This document shows, piece after piece, positions 1-10,027 of a DNA stretch of 64,000 nt (position 1 is its first letter; each line of letters starts with the position of its first letter). A model generated the notes under the pieces. That model was not told the origin of the DNA. It worked only from the letters and a program-made list of their open reading frames with translations, and did no database searches. Position numbers and translations under genes: made by a program. This DNA is from Gottschalkia purinilytica (lineage in GTDB: Bacteria > Bacillota > Clostridia > Tissierellales > Gottschalkiaceae), in the NCBI RefSeq assembly GCF_001190785.1, contig NZ_LGSS01000013.1:1-64000 (forward strand), given 5' to 3'.

Positions 1-508
1 CTGTTAATGCCGCTTCTTCTATCATTAAACTTGCACTTTCTATTATTACTCCGTCCGCTGGAATTAGATCTCCTGCTTCTAATAATATTACGTCTCCTGG
101 AACTATATCTTGAGACCTAACTTCCATTCTTTTTCCTTCTCTTATTACTTTCGCTATAGGACTAGAAAGATTCTTTAGTGCTTCTAGTGATTTTTCTGCC
201 TTATTTTCTTGTATTACTCCTAGTAGTGCATTTAATAGAACTACTATCATTATTATTACTGTATCACTTATTTCTCCTACAATCCCTGAAATTATTGATG
301 CTATTATCAGTATTATTACCATTAGATCTTTGAATTGATTAAAAAACATCTTTAATACTGATTTTTTATTTTCTTCTTTTAAACTATTTTCCCCATATTG
401 TTCTTTTCTTCTTTTAGCTTCATCAATATTAAGTCCATTATTTATATCTACTTTAAGTTCCTCAGATAACTGCTTAGTATCTTTTTTATACCAAAGTTTA
501 TTTTTCAT
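1..508 (-). CDS. P-type cation-transporting ATPase, N-terminal part (runs off window)
   Basis: About 169 N-terminal residues are visible before the gene leaves the window at position 1. They show the cation-ATPase N-terminal domain (residues about 5-50), two hydrophobic segments (about 52-95) and the start of the actuator domain with the VPGD and GDLIPADG motifs. This layout is typical of Ca2+-type (PMCA/SERCA-like) P2 ATPases that pump cations out across the membrane. An AGGAGGGAAT ribosome site at 511-520 supports the ATG at 508. The phosphorylation and nucleotide domains lie outside the window, so the ion is not determinable here. Confidence 0.85.
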   Translation of the reverse strand, partial: MKNKLWYKKDTKQLSEELKVDINNGLNIDEAKRRKEQYGENSLKEENKKSVLKMFFNQFKDLMVIILIIASIISGIVGEISDTVIIMIVVLLNALLGVIQENKAEKSLEALKNLSSPIAKVIREGKRMEVRSQDIVPGDVILLEAGDLIPADGVIIESASLMIEEAALT

Positions 509-528
509 TAATTCCCTCCTACCAAATA

Positions 529-1461
529 TCAAATTATAAGTAGTCCATTTGGTTCTATTCCCACATCTATATTACATGTTATCTCACCCCTGTTATAGTC
601 AAAGACTAATACCTTATTATTTAAGGCATCTGTAATATATAGTTTATTTCTAATACATATTATATTATTCAACATTCCTCCAATATTATATTTATTAATT
701 ATATATCCATTTTCAAAATCTATTTTATATAAACATCCATTTTCCGCATTAGTTACATAGATTATTCCTATATGCTCTAGATATATCATATCTACAATTA
801 CTCCATCTACTTCTATATCTTTTATTATGCTCCCATCTGATAAATTTAAAGCCTTTATTTTACTTTTTATTACTCCATTAGATGCGTAACATAATATGAA
901 CATAATATTCTTACTTAAATATAAATTTAAGGGATTACAATCTAGTGTAACCCTTTTATTTGTATTTTTTTTTATATTTATTATATCTATACTATATCCA
1001 CCACTATTAGTAACATAAATTACATCGTTTGCTTTATCTATCTTTATATCATGCGGTCGTTCACCTACTGGTATGTTTTCTAATATACTAAAATCTTTAT
1101 CATCTATTATTGTCACAGAGTTAGAATCACTATTCGTTACATAAATATAATTCTCTACTTTCTCCATATGACTTGGAAATCTTCCAACAAATACAACATT
1201 TTCTATTTCTTTATTTTTAAGATTTATCTTGTAAATACTATTATCATAGGAATTAACGGAATAAATTGTATCACTATTACTCTTTACTATATGATGTGGT
1301 CCTATACGATCATCATTAAGAGATAGATTTTTATTTTTATTTTTATTAATTAAAGATAATATATAAATTTCTTCTATTTTACGATTCTCTTTCATATCTA
1401 TTATTGATAGGGAATCACTACCAGCATTAGATACTATTAGCTTTTCACTACAAGTTCCCAC
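529..1461 (-). CDS. YncE-like YVTN beta-propeller protein
   Basis: About 310 residues made of repeated beta-propeller blades; the blade signature YVTN occurs three times (YVTNSDSNSVTIID, YVTNSGGYSIDIIN, YVTNAENGCLYKID), with PVGERPHDI and DVGIEPNGLLII between-blade motifs. Such proteins are 7-bladed scaffolds of mostly unknown ligand. No signal peptide is seen. An upstream ATG at 1491 is in frame but has no ribosome site. GTG at 1461 lies 6 bases after a perfect GGAGGT (1468-1473), so GTG is preferred. It sits just upstream of the P-type ATPase gene on the same strand with a 20-base gap, so the two are probably cotranscribed. The function is unknown. Confidence 0.75.
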   Translation of the reverse strand: MGTCSEKLIVSNAGSDSLSIIDMKENRKIEEIYILSLINKNKNKNLSLNDDRIGPHHIVKSNSDTIYSVNSYDNSIYKINLKNKEIENVVFVGRFPSHMEKVENYIYVTNSDSNSVTIIDDKDFSILENIPVGERPHDIKIDKANDVIYVTNSGGYSIDIINIKKNTNKRVTLDCNPLNLYLSKNIMFILCYASNGVIKSKIKALNLSDGSIIKDIEVDGVIVDMIYLEHIGIIYVTNAENGCLYKIDFENGYIINKYNIGGMLNNIICIRNKLYITDALNNKVLVFDYNRGEITCNIDVGIEPNGLLII

Positions 1462-1551
1462 TCTACCACCTCCATACCGTTTATAACTCATACTTTCAGT
1501 TTATGCAGAGTAGATTTTATAGGTGATAGAAGTTAAGAATGTTGGATAAAC

Positions 1552-1599
1552 AAAAAAGATCAAATAAACAATACTAGTATTGTTTATTTGATCTTTTTT
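1552..1599. terminator. 48-base perfect palindrome between asrC and the beta-propeller gene
   Basis: A gapless 24-bp inverted repeat centred at 1575/1576, starting with AAAAAAGATC and ending GATCTTTTTT. The arms carry their own A and T tracts, so it can act as a rho-independent terminator in either direction. It closes the asr operon on the minus strand. The absence of any loop also allows a protein-binding site. Confidence 0.7.
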
Positions 1600-1760
1600 A
1601 ATATAGTTTTACAATTAATTTATATCTTAGCTTGTAAATTAAAGTCAAAATATCTAAACGATCTTATAATATATAATATTTACTATTTATAATATATATG
1701 CTATTAATTTTTTCTAAATACCATTTTTATTAATTAAAATATACATTTTTAATTGTTATC

Positions 1761-2768
1761 TTATTTATTAGATTTCAAATGGATATCAGCAGTAGTTTCA
1801 TCTTCATACCAGTAAATCCTATCTGCCACCAAAGCCTCTTGATTTAGTTCAATACCGTCTAAAACAAAATCTTTAAATTTATTATATCCAGCTTTGTCAA
1901 TTAAGTGTCCGAAATGTAGATATACAGGTTTTCCTTCTAACATATAATCAGAAAACTTAAAAATATTTTTCACAATTTGATGTAAGTGTTCTTCCGTAAC
2001 CCAGTTTAGAAAAGTTTTTCCTGCTCTTGGAGTTTTCTTTCCAGTTCTTCCTCCAATTTTAACTCTAAAAAATTTCTTGGGATTTCTCGTCCAAGCACTT
2101 GTAGGACATACTAAGACACACTCTCCACACCCTATGCACTTACTCTCTTCTTTAACAGCTTTTCCATTTTTTCCAGCAAGAGCATTAGTAGCATGGTTCT
2201 TACATGCCTTTACACATGCTCCACATCCTATACATCTATAATAATCAAAATCTATTTTAGACACCCCAATTATTCCAAAATCTGAAAATGTGGCCTTGAC
2301 ACAATCATTTGGACAACCAGCAACAGATATTTTAATATGATAATGATTAGGAAAAATAGTTTTCTCAAATCTTCTTGCTATAGAAACTGTGTTTACATTT
2401 GCTTTAACACAATGAACATTTCCAATACAATTAGTAATATTTCTTGCCCCTATAGTTGGATATCCTTTAGTTGTGTCTTCAATGTCTACACCACATATAT
2501 TACATTCTATTTCTTCAATTATAGGTTGTAACATCTTATTTACGGAATCTATATCTTTTGCTTTAATTCTTGGAATAGCTATTTTCTGTCTAGTACCCAT
2601 ATGAATAGTTCCATCTCCATATCTCTCTGCGATTTTTTGAACTGTTGGAAGTAAATTAACTGGGAATATAGCACCTGGTACTCTAATACTTACCATAAAT
2701 TCTCCTCTTATTTTTGATTCTCTATATTCATTTGTACGAAGAGCTTTTATATTCAAATCCATTGACAT
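1761..2768 (-). CDS. asrC: Anaerobic sulfite reductase subunit C (siroheme subunit)
   Basis: 335 residues, the usual AsrC size. It is the catalytic subunit of NADH-dependent assimilatory-type anaerobic sulfite reductase, reducing sulfite to sulfide in the cytoplasm. The siroheme/[4Fe-4S] cysteines are visible as C114-x5-C120 and C152-x3-C156. Two ferredoxin clusters follow: C179/C182/C185/C189 and C211/C214/C217/C221. It is the last gene of asrA-asrB-asrC, 11 bases after asrB, with a TAGGAGGG ribosome site. All ligand cysteines are intact. Confidence 0.95.
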   Translation of the reverse strand: MSMDLNIKALRTNEYRESKIRGEFMVSIRVPGAIFPVNLLPTVQKIAERYGDGTIHMGTRQKIAIPRIKAKDIDSVNKMLQPIIEEIECNICGVDIEDTTKGYPTIGARNITNCIGNVHCVKANVNTVSIARRFEKTIFPNHYHIKISVAGCPNDCVKATFSDFGIIGVSKIDFDYYRCIGCGACVKACKNHATNALAGKNGKAVKEESKCIGCGECVLVCPTSAWTRNPKKFFRVKIGGRTGKKTPRAGKTFLNWVTEEHLHQIVKNIFKFSDYMLEGKPVYLHFGHLIDKAGYNKFKDFVLDGIELNQEALVADRIYWYEDETTADIHLKSNK

Positions 2769-2779
2769 TCTAGTCCCTC

Positions 2780-3586
2780 CTAATCTAATAGTTTTTTTCC
2801 CTTAGTATAGTTAAAAATAGGTCCATCTAAACAGACATAGATTTCATCAATTTTACAGTGACCACATTTTCCAACTGCACAAGACATCTTTCTCTCAAAT
2901 GATAACCAAATCTTATCATCAGAAACTTTTATCTTTTCAAATTCTATAGCTGCATATTTCATCATTACAGGAGGGCCTACAATAATTATCTCTAAATCAC
3001 TTTTATCTTCTTCTATACTTAAGTGAGAAATATATTCAGTAACAAATCCAACTTTTTCTCCTTTAATTCCGCTACCTTTATCTACAGTAAGTATAGTATT
3101 AAATTTTTTTCTCCAATTGTCTATTTCATCTTTAAATAAGATAGATGATGTATCTTTAAATCCTAAAATTAAATCTAGTTTCTTTACTGAACCTGCATGT
3201 TTATATATATAATTAATCATAGATCTAACTGGAGCAAGTCCTGAACCACCAGCAACTATTATTAAGTTCTTATTTTCATAGTTTGAAAAATCAAATCCAT
3301 TTCCATATGGTCCTCTCAAGTACATTATATCTCTAGCTTTTAAATTAAAAATTTGATCTGTAACTTTTCCAACTTTTCTAATTAGGAATTCTATCCAACC
3401 CTCTTCTACATTAAAGTCCGTAACTGATATAGGACATTCACCTATCTTAGGAAGAGATATCTGTATAAATTGACCAAATTTAATTTCACTCATATTATCG
3501 AACTCAACCCTATATAAAGTCTCTATATCTGTTAACCTATCTACTTTTATAATTTTATAAGGTTTAGGTATATATATATTATCCAT
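2780..3586 (-). CDS. asrB: Anaerobic sulfite reductase subunit B (FAD/NADH subunit)
   Basis: 268 residues of the ferredoxin-NADP reductase fold. The FAD-binding RGPYGNGF is at 91-98, the pyridine-nucleotide loop GGSGLAPV at 113-120, and a C-terminal [2Fe-2S] ligand set at C236, C241, C244 and C252. It passes electrons from NADH through FAD to AsrA/AsrC. It begins one base after the asrA stop and ends 11 bases before asrC, which indicates one operon with tight translational coupling. Confidence 0.95.
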   Translation of the reverse strand: MDNIYIPKPYKIIKVDRLTDIETLYRVEFDNMSEIKFGQFIQISLPKIGECPISVTDFNVEEGWIEFLIRKVGKVTDQIFNLKARDIMYLRGPYGNGFDFSNYENKNLIIVAGGSGLAPVRSMINYIYKHAGSVKKLDLILGFKDTSSILFKDEIDNWRKKFNTILTVDKGSGIKGEKVGFVTEYISHLSIEEDKSDLEIIIVGPPVMMKYAAIEFEKIKVSDDKIWLSFERKMSCAVGKCGHCKIDEIYVCLDGPIFNYTKGKKLLD

Positions 3587-3587
3587 T

Positions 3588-4595
3588 CTAAAATTCCTCC
3601 TTTAGAATTTTCCCTAAGCTATTGATAGCACATGAAAATGAAATATACTCAGGACATCTATCATCACATCTTCCACAACCCACACACATATGATTTTTAT
3701 TAAATCTCTTTTTATAATCATAAATTTTGTGTAAAGTTTTGAATCTCATTCTATCAGCATGTTCTTTTCTAAATTCATGCCCTCCTGCCATATTAGTAAA
3801 TCCATCTATATGGCAGGATGTCCATACTCTTCTCCTTTCTCCTACCTTTGGATTTTCATCATAAAATAGATCTGAAGTTGTAAAACAAGAACAAATTGGA
3901 CAACTAGTACTACATCTTCCACAAGCAACACATCTTTCATACTGTTTCCAAATAGGATGATTGAAGATTTCCATTGGCATATCTTTTATCTCTGGTACCA
4001 CAACTTTAACTTTATTTTCTTCTATAAACTTTGGTTCAAATTTTATTTCTTTCCCTAAAAAATAGTTTTTAAATTCGTCATCTTTAACTTTTACAAATAC
4101 TTTTTCATCTAAAAACCTAAAGGCTAAGGAATAATTATCTGTTTTATTCGATCCCATTGATACGCAGAAACAGTTTTCAAATCCATCACTACATTCTATA
4201 AGTGCGAACTTTACTTTTTCCCTAAGTCTTTTATAATAAAAGTCTTCATATCCTCCATTTTTTAAATAAATATTATCCAATCTTTCTATAGCATTAATAT
4301 CACAAGGTCTAGCAAAGATAAGTAACTTTTTATCAGTTATGTCTGGAACTTCGTATCCTTTTTCATTGAAATAAAACATGGTTTGAGTTATTGGAAAGTA
4401 TGGTTCTTTAGGAGAGCCTTCAGATTTTTCTTTTACTTCTAATTCATCAATGCTTTGAATTTTATCGTATATAATTAAATCATCATCTGAAAACCTTCCT
4501 CTACTAGGAAATCTCTTTGGACCCCAAATTTCATACTCTTTTTGCATTATCTCGAAAATCTCATCTATTTTTTTATTAGGTATAGAAAAAGCCAT
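3588..4595 (-). CDS. asrA: Anaerobic sulfite reductase subunit A (iron-sulfur subunit)
   Basis: 335 residues. Two [4Fe-4S] motifs are visible: C222/C225/C228/C232, with extra cysteines in CPICSC, and C304/C307/C310/C314. AsrA is the electron-transfer subunit of the complex. It is the first gene of asrABC; the ATG has an AGGAGGGG ribosome site just upstream (about 4603-4610). No sulfite transporter or regulator gene adjoins the operon. Confidence 0.95.
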   Translation of the reverse strand: MAFSIPNKKIDEIFEIMQKEYEIWGPKRFPSRGRFSDDDLIIYDKIQSIDELEVKEKSEGSPKEPYFPITQTMFYFNEKGYEVPDITDKKLLIFARPCDINAIERLDNIYLKNGGYEDFYYKRLREKVKFALIECSDGFENCFCVSMGSNKTDNYSLAFRFLDEKVFVKVKDDEFKNYFLGKEIKFEPKFIEENKVKVVVPEIKDMPMEIFNHPIWKQYERCVACGRCSTSCPICSCFTTSDLFYDENPKVGERRRVWTSCHIDGFTNMAGGHEFRKEHADRMRFKTLHKIYDYKKRFNKNHMCVGCGRCDDRCPEYISFSCAINSLGKILKEEF

Positions 4596-4641
4596 TTTAA
4601 CCCCTCCTAGTATCGTTAAATCTTTAACTTTCTTTGTTTTA

Positions 4642-4670
4642 ATTATAATCCTGCAGGAGTTTAATGTATA
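4642..4670 (-). promoter_or_regulatory. Candidate asr operon promoter
   Basis: On the minus strand TATACA (4670-4665) and a perfect TATAAT (4647-4642) are separated by 17 bases, about 45 bases before the asrA start. The -35 is only a 4/6 match, so this is a proposal from sequence alone. Confidence 0.4.
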
Positions 4671-4752
4671 ATATGGATTTGTAATCGCTATGATAAGTTT
4701 TTCTTATGGATTTAATTAAAATATGCTAATAAACTTTTATATACAAAAAATA

Positions 4753-4790
4753 TAAGGGAAGAACTTGTTATGTAATAAGTTCTTCCCTTA
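4753..4790 (-). terminator. Terminator after folC
   Basis: A 14-bp perfect stem (TAAGGGAAGAACTT and its complement) with a 10-base loop. On the minus strand it is followed by TATTTTTT. It lies about 110 bases past the folC stop and upstream of the asr promoter. Confidence 0.85.
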
Positions 4791-4898
4791 ATTTAAAATC
4801 TTTTTATAAGTTATTTTTTAATTGATAGAAAATCTTCTTTTCTAATTATCCACCAATACTTTTTATTCTAGTAAAATTTATATATTCTAATTAAATAC

Positions 4899-6194
4899 TT
4901 ATCTATTTACTACAATGCTTCTAACATCACCTATTAAATAAAGTGAACCTGAAAATACTATTAAGTCGTTTTCATTTGCTATTTCATATGCTTTTTCTAT
5001 AGCAGATTTTATATCTTTTTCTACTATACAATTTTCATTATATTTACTAATTCTTTCTCCAAGTTCTTCAGCTGTCATAGCTCTAAATATATTCGGTTCA
5101 GTAACTATCACAACATCTCCAATTGGAGCTAATTCTTCAATCATACTCTCTACATCTTTATCTGCTAATATTCCTAATCCTAAAATAAGTCTATCATAAT
5201 TAAAAATTTCTTTTAGTGTTTTCTTTAGTGCTTCTATACCTTGCATGTTATGAGCACCATCTATTAAAAATCTAGGAGTTCTTTTTAATAGCTCTAATCT
5301 TCCACTCCATTTTGTAATCTCTAGTCCTTGTCTTATGCTATCTTCTGTAATATTGATAATTCCTTTATCTTTTAATCCTAGAACTGTAGTAATAGCTGTA
5401 GAAGCATTATATGCTTGATGTTGTCCTATAAGACCTATTTGTAGATCTTTAAATTCATAGTTATTATATTTAAAATCAAACTTACTTCCAAATTCATTTA
5501 TCTCTTTTATATTTAAATTATCAACTGGAACTTTAATTAGTTCTGCACTTTTCTCTTTTACAACATTTTCTATTACTTCTTCTGCTTCTGGTTTTTGAGG
5601 ATATGATATTACAAATCCATTTTCCTTTATTATACCTGCTTTTTCGTAAGCTATCTTATCTATTGTATCCCCTAATATATCTGTATGGTCTAATGCTATA
5701 GGTGTTATAACAGATGCTATAGAACTATCTATAACATTAGTTGAATCGTATCTACCACCTAATCCTACTTCTAGAACTACAAAGTCAACCTTTTTTTCTC
5801 TATAATATTCCATAGCAATAGCTGTAACTATTTCAAATTCTGTTGGGTGATTATATCCATCACTTAGCATTTCTTCTACTTTTGCTTTAGTTTTTAAAGT
5901 CGTACTTGCTAAATCTTCATCACTAATATATTCATCATTTATTCTTATTCTTTCATTAAATGTTTCTAGATATGGTGAAGTAAATAGTCCAACTCTATAT
6001 CCTGCTTTTCCTAACATATTAGTTATATATGATGAAGTTGATCCCTTACCATTAGTTCCTGCTATATGAATAAACTTAAGTTCTTTTTGTGGATTTCCCA
6101 TTAAACTTAAGAGTTGACGTATATTTTCTAAACCCAATTTGCTACCGAACTTTTTAGTACCATGTATATACTCTAAAGCCTCTGTATAGTTCAT
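4899..6194 (-). CDS. folC: Bifunctional folylpolyglutamate/dihydrofolate synthase
   Basis: 431 residues, normal FolC length. It ligates glutamate to dihydropteroate or to folates using ATP in the cytoplasm. The Mur-ligase-type P-loop IAGTNGKGS is at about 44-52; LEVGLGGRYDSTN and the C-terminal IDGAHNMQG (ligase DGAHN motif) are intact. AGGAGTGAGGAT precedes the ATG. It follows valS by about 100 bases with no clear terminator between, so it is probably cotranscribed with valS and shares its T-box control, an order common in Firmicutes. Confidence 0.95.
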   Translation of the reverse strand: MNYTEALEYIHGTKKFGSKLGLENIRQLLSLMGNPQKELKFIHIAGTNGKGSTSSYITNMLGKAGYRVGLFTSPYLETFNERIRINDEYISDEDLASTTLKTKAKVEEMLSDGYNHPTEFEIVTAIAMEYYREKKVDFVVLEVGLGGRYDSTNVIDSSIASVITPIALDHTDILGDTIDKIAYEKAGIIKENGFVISYPQKPEAEEVIENVVKEKSAELIKVPVDNLNIKEINEFGSKFDFKYNNYEFKDLQIGLIGQHQAYNASTAITTVLGLKDKGIINITEDSIRQGLEITKWSGRLELLKRTPRFLIDGAHNMQGIEALKKTLKEIFNYDRLILGLGILADKDVESMIEELAPIGDVVIVTEPNIFRAMTAEELGERISKYNENCIVEKDIKSAIEKAYEIANENDLIVFSGSLYLIGDVRSIVVNR

Positions 6195-6295
6195 ATCCTC
6201 ACTCCTGTATACAATTAATTTTAACCTTTTTTATTTTATAATGAAACTTGTCTTATTACAAGGAAATTTATTAGTATGAAGATAAGAGAAAATCT

Positions 6296-8938
6296 TTATT
6301 TTTTTAAGCTATTAAGTCTCTCAAGAACTTTTTCCATCATTTGTTGATACTTAGCTTCTTTTTCTTTTTCTTCATCTACTACCTTTTGAGGAGCTTTACT
6401 TATAAATCCTTCATTTGAAAGCTTTCCACGTACTCTTTTTAATTCTCCCTCAAGCTTTTGCTTTTCCTTTTCTAATCTTTCTATCTCTTTTTCAATATCA
6501 ACTAGCTCTTCTAATGGTAAGAATATCTCACAATTTGTTACTACTGCTGACATAGCATCTTCGCCTATTCCTTCTTTATTATCTCTTATTTCTATAGCTG
6601 ATGCAGATGCTAATGTAGTAAAGTAAGTTTCTGTTTTAGATAATATTTCTTTGATATTAGAATCATTTGATACAAATATTACTGTAGCTTTCTTAGAAGG
6701 AACTACATTCATTTCAGATCTTATATTTCTTATATTCTTAATACATTCCATTACAAATTCTAGCGATTTTTCAGAATCTTTATAGTTGTTCTCTTCACTA
6801 TATACTGGCCAAGATTCTACTATTAAACTCTTATCTATAGATGGTAAGTGTCTCCAAATTTCTTCTGTAATATATGGCATAAATGGATGTAATAACTTTA
6901 GTATATCTTTAAGAACCATCAATAATACATTTCTAGCAATATCTTTATCTTCCCCTTCTTCTCCATATAGACGAGGTTTTACAATTTCGATATACCAGTC
7001 ACAGTATTCATTCCAAGTAAAATCATATATTTTTTGTGCAGCTATACCTAATTCATATTTACTTAAGTTTTCAGTTACTTCTTTTATAACGCTATTAGCC
7101 CTTGAAATTATCCACTTGTCTTCTTCTCTTAATAAGCTTCTATTTAGTTCCTTGTTTGATAAGTTTTCTAAATTCATAAGAACAAATCTTGAAGCATTCC
7201 ATAGTTTATTAGCAAAATTTCTACTTGACTCAACTCTTTCCACATGGAATCTCATATCATTTCCAGGAGTATTTCCTGTAACTAACATGAATCTTAATGC
7301 ATCAGCACCATATTCGTCTATTAATTCTAACGGATCTATTCCATTTCCTAGAGATTTACTCATCTTTCTTCCTTGAGAATCTCTTACAAGACCATTTATT
7401 AAAACATCTTTGAATGGAACTTCTCCCATTTGCTCGATACCTGAAAATACCATTCTTACGATCCAGAAAAATATAATATCATATCCTGTTATTAAAACAT
7501 TAGTTGGATAAAAATACTCTAACTCTTCAGTTTTTTCTGGCCAACCTAAAGTTGAAAACGGCCATAATGCTGATGAGAACCATGTATCTAATGTATCTGG
7601 ATCTTGTATTATATTTGAACTTTCACACTTAGTACATTTTTCTACTTTTTCTCTAGATACTATTACTTCATTACAATCTTGACAATAGTAAACTGGTAGT
7701 CTATGTCCCCACCAGAGTTGTCTTGAAATACACCAATCTTTAATATTTTCAAGCCAATGCATATATATTTTTCCAAATCTGTCTGGTACAAATTTCACTT
7801 CGCCTTCTTTATAGGCTTTTATAGCTGGCTCTGCTAGAGATTTCATTGATACGAACCATTGTTTAGATATTATAGGCTCAACTACTGTTGAACATCTTTC
7901 ACAGTGACCTACATTATGAAGATGCTCTTTTATTTCAACTAAATAACCCTCATCTTCTAAGTCTTTAACTATTTGTTTTCTTGCCTCATATCTCTCTAAT
8001 CCAGCATACTTTCCACCTTGATTATTTATATATCCCTCATCATTCATAACCTTTAGCTGTCCAAGATTATGTCTAGCTCCAACTTCAAAGTCATTAGGAT
8101 CATGTGATGGAGTTATTTTAACAGCTCCAGTACCAAATTCCATCTCAACATATTCATCAGCTACTACTGGTATTTCTCTATTTGCAAGAGGTAATATTAA
8201 CATTTTACCAATTAGGTTTTTATATCTTTCATCTTCTGGATGAACAGCAACTGCAAGATCACCTAACATAGTTTCTGGTCTTGTTGTAGCAATTACTATA
8301 TATTCATCACTATCTTTAACAGGATATTTTATATGCCATAGATTACCTTGTGATTCCTCATGTTCAACTTCTGCATCTGATATAGCAGTTCCACAACTTG
8401 GACACCAGTTTATTATTCTATCTCCTCTGTATATAAGTCCCTTTTCATAAAGTCTAATAAATACCTCTTCAACTGCACTACTTAATCCTTCATCTAATGT
8501 AAATCTCTCTCTTGACCAGTCACATGAAATTCCTAATTTTCTTAACTGGTTTCTAATATTCCCACCATACTTTTCTGTCCAGTCCCATGCTTCTTCTAAA
8601 AACTTTTCTCTTCCTAACTCATATTTTGTCTTTCCTTCTGCTTCTATTTTACCTACAACTTTTGCCTCTGTTGAAATACTGGCATGGTCAGTTCCTGGAA
8701 CCCATAATGCAGAATATCCTTCCATACGCTTCCATCTTATAAGTATATCTTGCATAGTATTGTTAAGGGCGTGACCCATGTGAAGGTTACCTGTTACATT
8801 TGGTGGTGGCATCATTATTGTATAAGGTTCTTTTTCTTCATCTACCTCTGCTCTAAAATAATCATTTTCTTCCCAATATTTATATATCCTTTCCTCAAAG
8901 TCCTTAGGACTATATGTCTTAGCCATATCTTCTCTCAT
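6296..8938 (-). CDS. valS: Valyl-tRNA synthetase
   Basis: 880 residues, full length. Class I synthetase charging tRNA-Val. The HIGH-type motif is HMGH at 53-56 and KMSKS at 525-529; the editing domain with [15 protein letters not shown] (about 269-283) and a C-terminal coiled coil (about 810-850, [16 protein letters not shown]) are present. The ATG at 8938 has AGGAGGG six bases upstream, favouring it over the internal ATG at codon 5. A 58-residue membrane-protein gene and a valine T-box precede it. Confidence 0.96.
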   Translation of the reverse strand: MREDMAKTYSPKDFEERIYKYWEENDYFRAEVDEEKEPYTIMMPPPNVTGNLHMGHALNNTMQDILIRWKRMEGYSALWVPGTDHASISTEAKVVGKIEAEGKTKYELGREKFLEEAWDWTEKYGGNIRNQLRKLGISCDWSRERFTLDEGLSSAVEEVFIRLYEKGLIYRGDRIINWCPSCGTAISDAEVEHEESQGNLWHIKYPVKDSDEYIVIATTRPETMLGDLAVAVHPEDERYKNLIGKMLILPLANREIPVVADEYVEMEFGTGAVKITPSHDPNDFEVGARHNLGQLKVMNDEGYINNQGGKYAGLERYEARKQIVKDLEDEGYLVEIKEHLHNVGHCERCSTVVEPIISKQWFVSMKSLAEPAIKAYKEGEVKFVPDRFGKIYMHWLENIKDWCISRQLWWGHRLPVYYCQDCNEVIVSREKVEKCTKCESSNIIQDPDTLDTWFSSALWPFSTLGWPEKTEELEYFYPTNVLITGYDIIFFWIVRMVFSGIEQMGEVPFKDVLINGLVRDSQGRKMSKSLGNGIDPLELIDEYGADALRFMLVTGNTPGNDMRFHVERVESSRNFANKLWNASRFVLMNLENLSNKELNRSLLREEDKWIISRANSVIKEVTENLSKYELGIAAQKIYDFTWNEYCDWYIEIVKPRLYGEEGEDKDIARNVLLMVLKDILKLLHPFMPYITEEIWRHLPSIDKSLIVESWPVYSEENNYKDSEKSLEFVMECIKNIRNIRSEMNVVPSKKATVIFVSNDSNIKEILSKTETYFTTLASASAIEIRDNKEGIGEDAMSAVVTNCEIFLPLEELVDIEKEIERLEKEKQKLEGELKRVRGKLSNEGFISKAPQKVVDEEKEKEAKYQQMMEKVLERLNSLKK

Positions 8939-8982
8939 AATAATCCCTCCTAATTTTAACCCTAATTTTAAGTACTTTTATT

Positions 8983-9159
8983 TTACTGTTTATTGCCTAA
9001 AGTCATAAAAACTATTGAAATTAATACTACACCTAATCCTACCATTTTTACTTTTAATAAGTTCTCAACAGTAGTTATTTTACCTCTTCTATAAAGTCTA
9101 TCAGACATAAACGTTACAAGAGTACCTACTAAAAATAAAATTATTCCAAAAGCGAACAT
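8983..9159 (-). CDS. Small two-helix membrane protein in the valS T-box transcript
   Basis: 58 residues beginning MFAFGIILFLVGTLVTF and ending FMTLGNKQ. Two hydrophobic helices (about 2-18 and 38-54) flank a basic linker SDRLYRRGK. AAGGGGAT about six bases before the ATG supports translation. It lies between the valine T-box (upstream) and valS (45 bases downstream), so it should be made only when tRNA-Val is uncharged unless an internal promoter exists. I do not recognise the family. Confidence 0.7.
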   Translation of the reverse strand: MFAFGIILFLVGTLVTFMSDRLYRRGKITTVENLLKVKMVGLGVVLISIVFMTLGNKQ

Positions 9160-9185
9160 TCAAATATCCCCTTTATTTAAGAATT

Positions 9186-9440
9186 AAAAAAACCCTTCAT
9201 CCAAATATATAAGGACGAAGGGTCTACTCGCGATACCACCTTAATTCTAGATATAATAAATATATCTAGCTCTCAAACAGATAACGGATTTACCGTTCAA
9301 GCCTACTATTATTTCAGCTTGAAAGCTCAGGAGCTACCTTCAATAAACATTGCCTAGTAAAGTCTCTCAGCCCATGGACTTCACTCTCTTTATAGGTTAT
9401 TTAATTACTTCTCTCCATCATAGCTAAACTATTATATTTC
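9186..9440 (-). promoter_or_regulatory. T-box leader, valine-specific (GUA specifier)
   Basis: Minus-strand leader with the hallmark T-box motif AAGGTGGTATCGCG (about 9242-9229), an AGAGA-type box (GGAGAGAAGTAA) and stem I elements near 9415-9360. The likely specifier is GUA at 9337-9335 within GAAGGTAGCTCC. The UGGU of the T-box bulge matches an A-CCA tRNA end. The intrinsic terminator stem (9192-9222) is followed by seven U. Uncharged tRNA-Val should favour antitermination into the small membrane protein gene, valS and folC. A TTGACA is present at 9476-9471. Confidence 0.88.
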
Positions 9441-9496
9441 AATTTATAAGTTATTATATTAATAGTATTTTGTCAATATATTTAAATATTTTTATA

Positions 9497-10027
9497 TTAC
9501 TTTGATTCTTTGCGAATCTCTCTAAAAGCTATAAAGTAGTTTATAAAAGCTATTATAGTTAGTATAACCGTAATACCTATTAATATAAAATTAACTGTTT
9601 TATTTAAATTTATTGCTATAGCAAATATTGCTATATAAAAAGAAAAAGTAGCTATCTTACCGTAAATATTTGAAGGAACAACTGTTTTTTCCTCTGAATA
9701 GTATAAAAATATTGCACCAAATATCATACATATTTCTTTTATACCTATAACAATAATAACCCATAGAGGAAGATAATTTGCACTTGTAAAGCATACTAAA
9801 ACTGTTATTTCCATAAGTTTATCTGCAAGAGGATCGAGTACTATTCCCCATCGAGTTACCATATTATAACTTCTTGCTATATGCCCATCAAGAACATCTG
9901 TAACCCCAGCTAAAGCAAATATGAGTGTAGAATAAAGTACATTATGATCTATAGGAGAGTAGAAAACTATTATAAATAATGGTATCAAACAGAACCTAAC
10001 CATTGTTAATATATTTGGTATATTCAT
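9497..10027 (-). CDS. pgsA: CDP-alcohol phosphatidyltransferase (phosphatidylglycerophosphate synthase type)
   Basis: 176 residues with several membrane helices. The CDP-alcohol phosphotransferase signature D-G-x2-A-R-x8-G-x3-D-x3-D is exact at D47, G48, A51, R52, G61, D65 and D69. The size and N-terminus (MNIPNILTMVRF) fit PgsA, which makes phosphatidylglycerophosphate from CDP-diacylglycerol and glycerol-3-phosphate at the membrane. AGAGGTG precedes the ATG. It is monocistronic here. Another CDP-alcohol substrate cannot be excluded. Confidence 0.85.
   Translation of the reverse strand: MNIPNILTMVRFCLIPLFIIVFYSPIDHNVLYSTLIFALAGVTDVLDGHIARSYNMVTRWGIVLDPLADKLMEITVLVCFTSANYLPLWVIIVIGIKEICMIFGAIFLYYSEEKTVVPSNIYGKIATFSFYIAIFAIAINLNKTVNFILIGITVILTIIAFINYFIAFREIRKESK

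Noticed and set aside
6786-7376. Plus-strand open frame of 196 codons opposite valS
   Set aside because: It is the antisense shadow of a clear synthetase gene, with no ribosome site and no recognisable protein features.
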